Of a stretch of 13,876 nt of DNA, positions 1 through 6,426 are shown one piece after another. This stretch comes from Ruminiclostridium sp. GTDB lineage: Bacteria > Bacillota_A > Clostridia > Oscillospirales > Ruminococcaceae. The DNA lies in the NCBI GenBank assembly GCA_017550775.1, contig JAFZOA010000088.1, positions 1 through 13,876 of the forward strand. Direction: 5' to 3'. How positions within the stretch are numbered: the stretch's first letter is position 1; each line of letters begins with the position of its first letter. The position numbers and the translations under genes are program-made. The notes under the pieces were generated by a model. The model was not told the origin of the DNA. It made no database searches and saw nothing but the letters and a program-made list of their open reading frames with translations.

Positions 1-37
1 AGACCGTATTTTTGGTCTACACAGAGAGGAGTCTTTA

Positions 38-292
38 TTGAAGAGATTAGACATTTTTGAATTTGCCGAGCAGCATAAGGACTGCCCGACACGAACAAGA
101 GAATACGAGATAGGTGGCAAGAAATATATCGTACATAGCCACTTTGTCGGAACCAAGGATGCACACAAGGTTTTGTTCGACAACGCGCTTAATGCTGCAC
201 TGTCAAAAACTTTCGGCAATGATGGTGCAGGATTGTACGATATAAAGTTAGTTGACAAAAACGGTACCACCGAGGAAAAAATAACAGCATAA
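38..292 (+). CDS. small element-associated protein upstream of a serine recombinase (TnpW-like at best)
   Basis: An 84-residue soluble protein with no membrane segment or signal peptide. It starts at a TTG, chosen because an AGGAGT ribosome site (27-32) lies five bases upstream; no ATG fits better. The middle section, around 'YEIGGKKYIVHSHF' (residues 23-36), followed by an amphipathic stretch, resembles the small TnpW-type proteins often encoded next to TnpX-like serine recombinases in clostridial mobilizable elements. That resemblance is from memory of the family pattern and is weak. The position, 92 bp upstream of the recombinase and in the same direction, supports an accessory or element-encoded role. 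No catalytic motif is visible. A 5-bp inverted repeat (AGACC/GGTCT, 1-18) precedes it at the window edge. The function is unknown. Confidence 0.6.
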   Translation: MKRLDIFEFAEQHKDCPTRTREYEIGGKKYIVHSHFVGTKDAHKVLFDNALNAALSKTFGNDGAGLYDIKLVDKNGTTEEKITA

Positions 293-298
293 TTTTTA

Positions 299-370
299 TG
301 CTCCGGAGTATTGCCATATTCGATAAAATGTGATATAATGATTCACAACGAATATGGCTGCTTTGGAGCA
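299..370. repeat. imperfect inverted repeat enclosing the recombinase promoter
   Basis: TGCTCC (299-304) and GCCATATTCG (313-322) are mirrored by CGAATATGGC (349-358) and GGAGCA (365-370): a 10-bp and a 6-bp perfect match on each side, with diverged bases between them. The left arm covers the -35 box and the right arm covers the likely transcription start, so a protein bound to both arms would block the promoter. It could be an autoregulatory operator or a recombinase crossover-type site. In read-through RNA it would form a hairpin just ahead of the ribosome site. Confidence 0.65.
311..339 (+). promoter_or_regulatory. sigma-A-type promoter of the serine recombinase
   Basis: TTGCCA (311-316) and TATAAT (334-339) are separated by exactly 17 bp, so the start of transcription should be near 346. 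It is followed by the ribosome site AAAGGAGT and the ATG at 385. The -35 box lies inside the left arm of the inverted repeat spanning 299-370. Confidence 0.75.
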
Positions 371-384
371 GAAAGGAGTATTAA

Positions 385-2031
385 ATGCCAAAGCAGACTA
401 TTTACAACGCAGGAATATATGTAAGACTTTCACAGGAAGATGAACGCGCAGGCGAATCTCTCTCAATCGAAAATCAGAAGCTCATACTTACAAAGTATGT
501 TGCTGAACAGGGTTGGAATTTATTCGATATTTACATCGACGACGGTTTTAGCGGAACCGACTTTAATCGTCCCGGTGTGCAGCGGCTTCTCGATGACGCA
601 AAAGCGGGAAGTATAAATCTCATAATCGTTAAGGATCTGTCCCGTTTCGGCAGAAACTACATTGAGGTCGGTCAGTATGTGGATTATATTTTCCCTGCTT
701 ACAACATCAGGTTTATTGCTCTTAATGATAATGTCGATACTGCAAATAAAGACAGCGCAGCTATGGATATGATGCCGATAGTTAATCTATTTAACGAATG
801 GCATTGTAGTAGTACTTCCAAGAAAATAAGAGCAGTAATGGCGGCAAACGCAAAAGCCGGAAAGTATAAATCTACGTTTGCGGCTTACGGATATATCAAA
901 TCCGATGATGAAAAGCATACGCCTGTCATCGATCCCGAAGCTGCTGAAGTTGTCAGAAGAATATTCACCTTACGCTCACAGGGGATAACAGTTCGCCATA
1001 TTGCCGACATCTTAAACGCTGATCACGTTCAGATCCCTATGGATAGAAAATACGAATTGATTGGCAAAACAAATCCATTTTTCACCCGTCACCTGTGGTG
1101 TCAGGATACTATCAGAACTATCCTTAAAAACCCGATTTATCTCGGACACCTTGCACAGCAGAAAACAACATGCGTTTCCTATAAGAACCATAAACGGGTC
1201 GATAAAGATGAATCCGAATGGGTAATTGTCAAGAATAATCACGAACCCATTATTTCACAGGAACTGTGGGACAAATGCAGAGAAGTTGATGAGGCTGCCA
1301 GTCGTGGAAAAAGAACCAAAGAAGGTACTATCCATCCGTTGAGTGGTATGATGTACTGTGTTGATTGTGGGCATAAAATGAAGAGCGCAGGTAAGAGCTT
1401 CATTAAGAACGGCGTAAAAGAAAGACGCATCTTTTATAACTGCATATCTTATGCAATGTTCGGAAAATGCTCGTGCACCAGTCATTATATATGGGAAAAG
1501 GATATATCTGAAATAGTTCTCGCAGATATACGCGAAAAGGCTGCATATACCGCCGCCGATGAAGAAAAGGCTCGGAGAGTATATCTTTCGCAAAAAGGTA
1601 AAAAATCCTCTAAACAGATCTCTTCTGACAATAAAAAGCTGCGCGAAAATAAGCGCAGGCTTGAAGAACTTGACAATCTTATGCAGTCGGTTTACGAAGA
1701 TAAGGTAAGTGGGAAGATGTCAGAAAAGGTTTGCATAAATCTGATGAACAAGTATGAAGCCGAACAGCAGAAGATAGAAGGAGATATTTCTGAACTTGAA
1801 AAGAAAATTTCAGATATAAAACTGAACGAAGATAATATTGATGAATTCATTTCAAGAATAAAGAAATATTCCGAAGTTCAGGAACTTACCCGTGAGATCG
1901 TTATAGAACTGATTTCCCATATCACCATTGATGCATATTCTGAAGATAAGCCGCGAGAAATTCACATTTACTACAAGTACCTTGATGAGCCCTTAAAGGA
2001 CAAAAGAAAACTGTATAGTACCGAAAATTAA
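385..2031 (+). CDS. large serine recombinase (TnpX/CcrB-like site-specific recombinase)
   Basis: A 548-residue large serine recombinase, which would cut and rejoin DNA at attachment sites to integrate, excise or invert an element. Residues 10-150 form the resolvase/invertase catalytic domain, with the nucleophile expected at Ser16 in 'YVRLSQED' and the conserved 'DLSRFGRNY' at 84-92. A Recombinase domain follows (about 165-300), then a zinc ribbon with Cys325, Cys328, Cys353 and Cys362/364. A charged coiled-coil region spans about 400-490, and a C-terminal DUF4368-type tail ends in 'REIHIYYKYL'. Length and domain order are normal for the family and no break is seen, so it looks functional. 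The ATG at 385 has AAAGGAGT six bases upstream. Tandem serine recombinases are common in clostridial elements, and here a broken second copy begins about 30 bp after the stop. The DNA it mobilises is not defined by this window. Confidence 0.93.
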   Translation: MPKQTIYNAGIYVRLSQEDERAGESLSIENQKLILTKYVAEQGWNLFDIYIDDGFSGTDFNRPGVQRLLDDAKAGSINLIIVKDLSRFGRNYIEVGQYVDYIFPAYNIRFIALNDNVDTANKDSAAMDMMPIVNLFNEWHCSSTSKKIRAVMAANAKAGKYKSTFAAYGYIKSDDEKHTPVIDPEAAEVVRRIFTLRSQGITVRHIADILNADHVQIPMDRKYELIGKTNPFFTRHLWCQDTIRTILKNPIYLGHLAQQKTTCVSYKNHKRVDKDESEWVIVKNNHEPIISQELWDKCREVDEAASRGKRTKEGTIHPLSGMMYCVDCGHKMKSAGKSFIKNGVKERRIFYNCISYAMFGKCSCTSHYIWEKDISEIVLADIREKAAYTAADEEKARRVYLSQKGKKSSKQISSDNKKLRENKRRLEELDNLMQSVYEDKVSGKMSEKVCINLMNKYEAEQQKIEGDISELEKKISDIKLNEDNIDEFISRIKKYSEVQELTREIVIELISHITIDAYSEDKPREIHIYYKYLDEPLKDKRKLYSTEN

Positions 2032-2060
2032 CTTAAACATATTTGTTACTATATGAATGG

Positions 2061-3311
2061 GTCACTATCATGGCAAGCATAGCTCAGGAGGAATCCCGTA
2101 AGATCTCCGAACGCGTAAAGTGGGGTATCCGAAGAAAAATGGAATCCGGTTGGGTATATGGGTATTCATCCATGCTCGGATACAAAACGATTGACGGATA
2201 GTTAGAAATAGTTCCTGAAGAAGCTGAGATAGTAAAACGCATATTTCACAGTTATGTATATGAAGGAAAAGGATGCCACACTATCGCAAATGAGTTGAAC
2301 GCTGCAGGTCTTTTCACGATAAAGGGCAAGATGTGGCGAGAAGATGCAGTTTGCAGAATTCTGAAAAATGTTAAGTATGTCGGTGATCTGACCCAGTGGA
2401 AACATTATTCAACGGATTTCCTGACCAAAAGAATTTTGCAGAACAACGGCGATAATCCTGATGTACCTTTGATTACGATAAAAGATCATCATGAGCCGAT
2501 AATTTCTCGTGAAGTATGGGATTTGGCACAGAAGCAGGTCTTTGAACGCGGTGAAATGTCACGCGAGGGCAGAAAGTTTTCTCATCACTATTGGTTCAGT
2601 AGTAAGGTTTTCTGTGGAAAATGCGGATATACCTACAACATTACCGGAAAAACAAAGAAAATCAAACGCTCGCTAAGATGCGTAAACCGTTCAAAGTATG
2701 GTGCAAATCCAAGGGTCGATGCTAACGGTGCCGAAGTTGGCTGCGACAATCATGCAATAAATGAGCGCGTGCTTGAAGTTTGCATGAAGCATATTCTTGA
2801 ATATGTCCAGTTTACCCGGGATAAGATTACTAAAAGACTTCTGGAAAATATTTCTGAAATGCAGTCATGTGAACCGACATTCGATGTTGAACCATTGAAA
2901 GCTGAGATTGAAGCCCTCAATATCAAAAAGAGAAAAGCTATTGATTTGATGCTTGATGAACTTATCACAAAAGAGGAACTTAAACAGCAGACCGCTTATT
3001 ATGACGATGAGATCAACAAACTATCAGAAACTATCGCCTCAAGACAGAATGTTACAGAAGTTCATAATCGACAGCTTGATACTATCAAGAATTATATTGC
3101 TCTGGTCGATCAGACAGCCGATATGGATACCGGTAGCATTAAAGTCTATGGAGAAATGCTCAAAAAGGTAGTTGTTTATGACAACTATGAGATTGATATT
3201 TTCTTAACATGTATCCCGTTCGGCTTTAAGATCAGGTATCATATTCACAAGTATAACAGAGGACATCAGTTCGATGTGTTCATAGACGCTTGCGAAGCCA
3301 TTCCTTTATAA
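2061..3311 (+). pseudogene. second large serine recombinase, catalytic domain lost, amber-interrupted
   Basis: One reading frame carries the body of a large serine recombinase. Family-like sequence begins around 2061-2070 ('TIMASIAQEESRKISERV'), which in intact relatives is the end of the catalytic domain; the roughly 130 residues before it, with the catalytic serine, are missing, and a TAA lies upstream at 2034. The frame is interrupted by TAG at 2199-2201 in 'YKTIDG*LEIVPEEAEIV', where relatives usually have a sense codon. It then stays open to 3311: Recombinase domain, zinc ribbon ('FCGKCGY' and 'RCVNRSKYG'), long coiled coil and C-terminal domain. The in-frame TTG at 2295 is an internal leucine codon rather than a likely start. 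It was probably a tandem partner of the intact recombinase, truncated by deletion. A regulatory role for the DNA-binding remnant cannot be excluded but is not supported. Confidence 0.85.
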
Positions 3312-3330
3312 ATATCTTTTCATATTGTTT

Positions 3331-3489
3331 GGACACAGCCACGCAAGTCTTTTGATAGAAATGGGATTTTCTCCGCTTCTCATAGCCGAGCGTTTAGGTC
3401 ACGAAAAGGTTCAGACCACTCTTGAAATTTACAGTCATCTCTACCCGAACAAACAGAACGAAGTAGCCGACAAACTTGACGAGATATGA
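3331..3489 (+). pseudogene. 3' remnant of a tyrosine recombinase (phage-type integrase)
   Basis: Fifty-two codons read as the extreme C-terminus of a clostridial tyrosine integrase: 'HSHASLLIEMGFSPLLIAER', then 'LGHEKVQTTLEIYSH' and 'LYPNKQNEVADKLDEI', then TGA at 3487. The LGH histidine and the nucleophile tyrosine of 'LEIYSH' are kept. The arginine of the usual LRHSHA box is already replaced ('FGHSHA'), which marks the break about 20 bp after the stop of the preceding recombinase pseudogene. The N-terminal arm-binding domain and most of the catalytic domain are gone, so it cannot act. It points straight into an attP-like region, the normal place for such a gene. A 9-bp inverted repeat (GTAGCCGAC 3463-3471, GTCGGCTAC 3505-3513) straddles its stop codon. 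Confidence 0.85.
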
Positions 3490-3528
3490 ACTCTCGTAAA
3501 GACCGTCGGCTACAAAAAATCTTAAAAA

Positions 3529-3547
3529 TGTAGCCAATTTGTAGCCA
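3529..3547 (+). repeat. direct-repeat pair TGTAGCCA, 11-bp spacing (candidate integrase arm sites)
   Basis: TGTAGCCA occurs at 3529-3536 and again at 3540-3547, one helical turn apart, just after the integrase remnant. An inverted copy (GGCTACA) lies at 3508-3514. Direct repeats of this spacing are typical arm-type sites bound by the N-terminal domain of tyrosine integrases. This role is inferred from position and pattern only. Confidence 0.55.
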
Positions 3548-3550
3548 CAA

Positions 3551-3597
3551 GCAAAATAAAATCCCGAAAACCCGCATAACAAACGGATTTTCGGGAT
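3551..3597 (-). terminator. intrinsic terminator on the minus strand
   Basis: ATCCCGAAAATCCG and CGGGTTTTCGGGAT (minus-strand sense, 3597-3584 and 3574-3561) form a 14-bp stem around a 9-base loop, followed by TTTATTTT. The single imperfect pair is a U-G wobble in minus-strand RNA but a C-A mismatch in plus-strand RNA, and the U-tract exists only on the minus side, so it acts for minus-strand transcripts. Confidence 0.75.
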
Positions 3598-3605
3598 ATA
3601 TGCAA

Positions 3606-3617
3606 TTACTCCCACTC
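3606..3617 (-). other. candidate attachment core (12-bp match to the end of guaA)
   Basis: Read on the minus strand this is GAGTGGGAGTAA, encoding E-W-E-stop, like the Ile-Glu-Trp-Glu end of GMP synthase; the guaA 3' end is a well-known integration target. No longer GMP synthase homology is present: upstream codons read N-S-G-S after a stop. It would therefore be the core carried by the element, not a gene remnant. The match is short and could be chance. Confidence 0.35.
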
Positions 3618-3718
3618 GCTCCCGGAGTTCTAAACTTTAACAAATATGTTTAGGAGATATGAGCTGTGGTATCTACATTCTTTTTATTATCCGTTTTTCT
3701 CAGACTATCCGAAGATAA

Positions 3719-3737
3719 TGTTGCCAAAATGTTGCCG
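3719..3737 (+). repeat. direct-repeat pair TGTTGCC, 11-bp spacing (second candidate arm-site pair)
   Basis: TGTTGCCA (3719-3726) and TGTTGCCG (3730-3737) share the core TGTWGCC, the orientation and the 11-bp spacing of the pair at 3529-3547, about 190 bp away. The two pairs bracket the candidate core site at 3606-3617, as the P and P' arms of an attP would. Confidence 0.5.
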
Positions 3738-3790
3738 CCGTTCAGCGACTCGATTTCGGCTCTACGAACGGCATTCTGCCGTCTACATAT

Positions 3791-3819
3791 ATTATAACAC
3801 AGATCACAGAATATTTCAA
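3791..3819 (-). promoter_or_regulatory. minus-strand sigma-A promoter for the candidate small RNA
   Basis: On the minus strand TTGAAA (3819-3814) and a perfect TATAAT (3796-3791) are separated by 17 bp (3797-3813). No annotated minus-strand protein gene begins downstream, which is why the transcript stands out. Confidence 0.65.
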
Positions 3820-3930
3820 TACTTATTTGGAATTTTTATATTATTCCCTTTCTCCCTTATCAATCTGATGTAAATTGATATCATACCACAAATTCTGAAG
3901 CTTTTCAAGCATAAACGAATATACAAAGTC

Positions 3931-3959
3931 TTGAATATTCTGAGATTTTATGTTAAAAT
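3931..3959 (+). promoter_or_regulatory. promoter of the methyltransferase gene
   Basis: TTGAAT (3931-3936) and TAAAAT (3954-3959) are 17 bp apart in A/T-rich DNA, about 58 bp before the chosen ATG. The predicted transcription start is near 3966. Confidence 0.6.
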
Positions 3960-4016
3960 CATAATATATTAGACAAGGTTACTAACGCTATTGATTTGAA
4001 AAGGCAAAGTGTTATT

Positions 4017-4649
4017 ATGAGTAAGATAGGGAATTATTTAGCTTCACAGTGTGGAAATCCTCACGGCGTGATCGGCAGGATCATGACATGGGGGATGAAT
4101 CGTTCAAACAAGGTACTTTATCAAGGTATCGTTGATATAATTGATGTTTCCGACAGCACAAAGATACTTGACATCGGCTTCGGAAACGGATACCTTGAAA
4201 AACAGTTGATCCGTAAAGGCAGATGTTCCATTACAGGGATAGATATTTCTGAGGATATGGTCATTAAAGCCGCTTCATTGAACCATAAATATGTTGATTC
4301 CGGGAATATGACATTCAGGCTCGGCGATTGTTGCGACCTTGATTTTGAAAATAATTCTTTTGACTTCGTTACAACGATCAATACAATATACTTCTGGAAT
4401 GACACAGCAAAAGGAATGTCAGAAATATACAGAGTATTGAAAGACGGCGGAATGTTCTGTAATGTTGTTATGCCTAAAGAGACATTAGACAAGATCTTTT
4501 ACACCAAAAACGGATTTAAGAAATTTGTAAAAGATGATTACATCGAGCTTGGATCAAACGCCGGATTTACCGAAATAACGATCAAAGAGCTTGGAAATAA
4601 TTATGGATTGCTTATAATTTACGACAAATCTCAGGTAAACAAAGAATGA
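4017..4649 (+). CDS. class I SAM-dependent methyltransferase
   Basis: A 210-residue cytosolic Rossmann-fold methyltransferase of the Methyltransf_11/UbiE-like type; the substrate is unknown. SAM-binding motif I is 'ILDIGFGNG' at residues 50-58, the acidic ribose-binding strand end is 'GIDIS' at 74-78, and 'RLGDCCDLDF' (101-110) gives the adenine-contact aspartate. 'NSFDFVTTINTIYFW' is motif IV and 'IYRVLKDGGMF' is the post-motif loop. The N-terminus ('ASQCGNPHGVIGRIMTWGMN') is typical of small clostridial methyltransferases of unknown role. I start at ATG 4017, with AAAGG 12 bases upstream, rather than the in-frame TTG at 3996, which lacks a well-placed ribosome site. It stands alone, with its own promoter and a strong hairpin, between mobile-element remnants and the vitamin B6 operon, so it may be element cargo. 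It is complete and looks functional. Confidence 0.88.
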   Translation: MSKIGNYLASQCGNPHGVIGRIMTWGMNRSNKVLYQGIVDIIDVSDSTKILDIGFGNGYLEKQLIRKGRCSITGIDISEDMVIKAASLNHKYVDSGNMTFRLGDCCDLDFENNSFDFVTTINTIYFWNDTAKGMSEIYRVLKDGGMFCNVVMPKETLDKIFYTKNGFKKFVKDDYIELGSNAGFTEITIKELGNNYGLLIIYDKSQVNKE

Positions 4650-4653
4650 ATCA

Positions 4654-4700
4654 ATAATAATCGGCTGCATATATGAAAAAGATATGCAGCCGATTATTAT
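4654..4700. terminator. 19-bp perfect hairpin after the methyltransferase (likely bidirectional terminator)
   Basis: ATAATAATCGGCTGCATAT-type arms (4654-4672 and 4682-4700) pair over 19 bp without a mismatch around the 9-base loop ATGAAAAAG. It begins five bases after the methyltransferase stop and lies between converging genes, so it can serve both the + gene and the minus-strand pdx operon. The U-tract is weak on both sides (GTATTT on +, TTGATT on -). Confidence 0.75.
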
Positions 4701-4788
4701 GTATTTAAGCACCGAAAACACAGCGACTTAGTAACACAACAAGCTGCTCTCTGAGATCAACGACATCTCAAAAGTACAGCGCCATTTA

Positions 4789-5862
4789 TTATTTCATCTT
4801 CTTTCGCCGCAGCCTTCCTATATTTCGCTCAAAATCTCCGCTGTTGATCCACTCGGCAATATAAAGCTGTTCAAGCATAGGCACAGTACAGGAATAAAAC
4901 CCGATCTTTTCCGAATAAAGCGGAACGAGCGCATCCGGCAGCAGCATATATCCTGCTCGCAGCGAAGGCGCGATAGTATTTGTGAACGTGTTGATGTATA
5001 TGACATTCCCGTTCTCCGACATTCCGAACAGCGTTTCGGGCGCATTGCCTGTGAGCGAGAATTCGGAATCATAGTCGTCCTCGATTATTACCGCGCCACG
5101 CTCCTTCGCCCACTGCAAATATTCGCGGCGTCTTTTTTCCGATGCTGTTATACCGCTCGGAAAGCTGTTGAACGGCGTGACATGCAGCACCGAGGCGTGG
5201 GAGCTTGCAAGCTCGTCGGTTCGTATGCCCTCGCTGTCCATCCTGAGCATTTCACAGTCCGCACCATTCGCGGTGTACACAGCGCGGATCTTTTCATAAG
5301 ACGGGTCTTCGAGAGCTATCGTGATGTCCCGTCCAAGCATCTGCGCACACATTCCGTAAAGGTACTCCGCACCGGAGCCGACAACAATTTTTTCGGTACT
5401 CACATCAATATTCCGGCAACGGGACAGATAGCGTGAAACAGCAGTGCGAAGCTCAATACAGCCCTTGTTTGGCGAGCGTGAAAGTATCTTCTCGCCGTAG
5501 TTCAGTATCACCCGACGATACGCCGCCGCAAACGGAGAAAACGGCAGCTCGCCCGATACCGATGGTTCGGTTTCTGCTATCTTATCGGCAGATCCATCGC
5601 CGATCACAGAAACGGGAAAGCTGCTGTCGGGATCGTAGATAACATAACACCCGCTGCGTTCTCTGGAATCGCAGAAGCCCTCCTCACAGAGCATCGCGTA
5701 AGCGTGCTCGACCGTAGATATGCTCACACCGCAGTCCCGTGCGAGCAGACGCTTTGAAGGCAGCTTGTCACCGTAAACAAACGATCTGTTTGCAATCTTT
5801 TCGCGTATTGCCTTGTATATCTGCCAATATGCAGGTGACCTGCCGTCAAGCTTTATCTGCAT
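4789..5862 (-). CDS. PdxR-like MocR/GntR transcription regulator, C-terminally truncated and lacking the PLP lysine
   Basis: MocR-family regulators join a GntR winged helix to a fold-type I aminotransferase-like domain that binds PLP; PdxR members sit beside pdxST and control PLP synthesis. Residues 1-75 are the winged helix ('KLPSKRLLARDCGVSISTVE'). From about 105 the aminotransferase-like domain follows, with 'IVVGSGAEYLYG' (159-170), 'EDPSY' (185-189) and 'IIEDDYDSEF' (259-268), whose aspartate normally contacts the PLP ring. The Schiff-base lysine, expected in a 'TFSKT'-like motif, is Asn295 here ('TFTNTIAPSLRAGYM', codon AAT). 'PFNSFPSG' has Asn where relatives often have His. At 357 residues it ends in 'RLRRKKMK' and misses roughly 100 C-terminal residues of the usual 450-480; no rest is found in any frame up to the hairpin at 4700. 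The ATG follows the pdxT stop by 3 bp, so it is the last gene of pdxST. It is probably decaying or PLP-insensitive. Confidence 0.85.
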   Translation of the reverse strand: MQIKLDGRSPAYWQIYKAIREKIANRSFVYGDKLPSKRLLARDCGVSISTVEHAYAMLCEEGFCDSRERSGCYVIYDPDSSFPVSVIGDGSADKIAETEPSVSGELPFSPFAAAYRRVILNYGEKILSRSPNKGCIELRTAVSRYLSRCRNIDVSTEKIVVGSGAEYLYGMCAQMLGRDITIALEDPSYEKIRAVYTANGADCEMLRMDSEGIRTDELASSHASVLHVTPFNSFPSGITASEKRRREYLQWAKERGAVIIEDDYDSEFSLTGNAPETLFGMSENGNVIYINTFTNTIAPSLRAGYMLLPDALVPLYSEKIGFYSCTVPMLEQLYIAEWINSGDFERNIGRLRRKKMK

Positions 5863-5865
5863 AGT

Positions 5866-6426
5866 TCATTCCTCTTTGCAGTCGTTCATGAAATAATCGT
5901 AAACCGTACTGTCGTCGGTGAGCTCGGGATGAAATGCACAGGCAAGCTGCGCGCCTTGCTTCACCGCGACTATTCTGTTATCGTGAGATGCCAGAACTTT
6001 TGCACTCCCCGTATCGGAAACGAACGGAGCGCGGATAAATGGCATTTCGATAGTCTTTCCGTCAAATATCTCTGTGCAGCGAAAGCTCCCGAGCTGTCTG
6101 CCGTATGCGTTGCGCTTTACCGTGATGTCCATTGTGCCGAAGCAGGGTTCTCCGCCCTCGACATTTTTGGCGAGAAGTATCATTCCCGCGCATGTCGCAA
6201 GCACCGGAAGTCCGTTCTCAATACGCGCTTTCAGCGGCTCATAAAGCTCAAGATCATGAAGGAGCTTACGCATAACGGTACTTTCGCCGCCGGGCAGCAC
6301 CAGTCCGTCAAACACGTCGGGAATATCGTTTTTCTGCCGTATTTCAAATGTATCTGCGCCGTACTTTTGCAGCTTCACGGAATGTTCGGCAAATGCGCCC
6401 TGAACGCTGAGCACACCTATCCTCAT
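5866..6426 (-). CDS. pdxT: pyridoxal 5'-phosphate synthase glutaminase subunit PdxT
   Basis: PdxT hydrolyses glutamine and channels ammonia to PdxS in the DXP-independent PLP synthase. It is a class I glutaminase of normal size (186 residues from the ATG). The oxyanion-hole motif is 'LPGGEST' (residues 44-50). The catalytic triad is Cys79 in 'ATCAGMILLA', His166 and Glu168 in 'FHPEL'. The N-terminal 'IGVLSVQGAFAEH' is the family signature. I start at the ATG whose A is the last base of the pdxS stop (TGATG overlap), with GAGGGG six bases upstream inside pdxS; a GTG one codon earlier is possible. The overlap implies translational coupling and balanced subunit synthesis. No unusual residue is seen. 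Confidence 0.96.
   Translation of the reverse strand: MRIGVLSVQGAFAEHSVKLQKYGADTFEIRQKNDIPDVFDGLVLPGGESTVMRKLLHDLELYEPLKARIENGLPVLATCAGMILLAKNVEGGEPCFGTMDITVKRNAYGRQLGSFRCTEIFDGKTIEMPFIRAPFVSDTGSAKVLASHDNRIVAVKQGAQLACAFHPELTDDSTVYDYFMNDCKEE

Larger units (their letters stand above)
3550..3784 (-). ncRNA. candidate structured small RNA, about 235 nt, own promoter and terminator
   Basis: A self-contained minus-strand transcription unit: a consensus-like promoter (3791-3819) predicts a start near 3784 and an intrinsic terminator ends it near 3550. Inside are several inverted repeats: GCCGTTC/GAACGGC (3737-3743 with 3766-3772), a C(UUCG)G-capped hairpin around 3704-3719, and CTAAAC/GTTTAG (3630-3635 with 3648-3653). 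No start codon with a good ribosome site is seen; ATG near 3776 gives only 10 codons, and a TTG gives a 24-codon frame ending at 3650. That last frame is open for 62 codons in total and reads like protein ('RRAEIESLNGGNILATLSSD'), so a leaderless or remnant peptide gene is the alternative. It overlaps the attP-like repeats. I recognise no known RNA family. Confidence 0.45.

Noticed and set aside
1..18. Hairpin AGACC/GGTCT at the left edge
   Set aside because: Only five base pairs and cut by the window edge; too weak to call.
299..370. Invertible promoter (phase switch)
   Set aside because: Only 26 bp separate the arms, too short for normal DNA inversion, and the promoter already faces the recombinase; kept only as an operator or site candidate.
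3463..3513. Terminator for the tyrosine integrase
   Set aside because: The 9-bp stem has a 33-base loop and is followed by A residues, not T; it more likely reflects the TGTAGCC motif copies.
3606..3660. Remnant of guaA on the minus strand
   Set aside because: Only about 12 bp match; the codons upstream run into a stop (TAG) and do not resemble GMP synthase.
3646..3873. 75-residue plus-strand frame over the intergenic region
   Set aside because: No ribosome site at usable distance, composition of A/T-rich noncoding DNA, and it runs across the minus-strand promoter and attP-like repeats.
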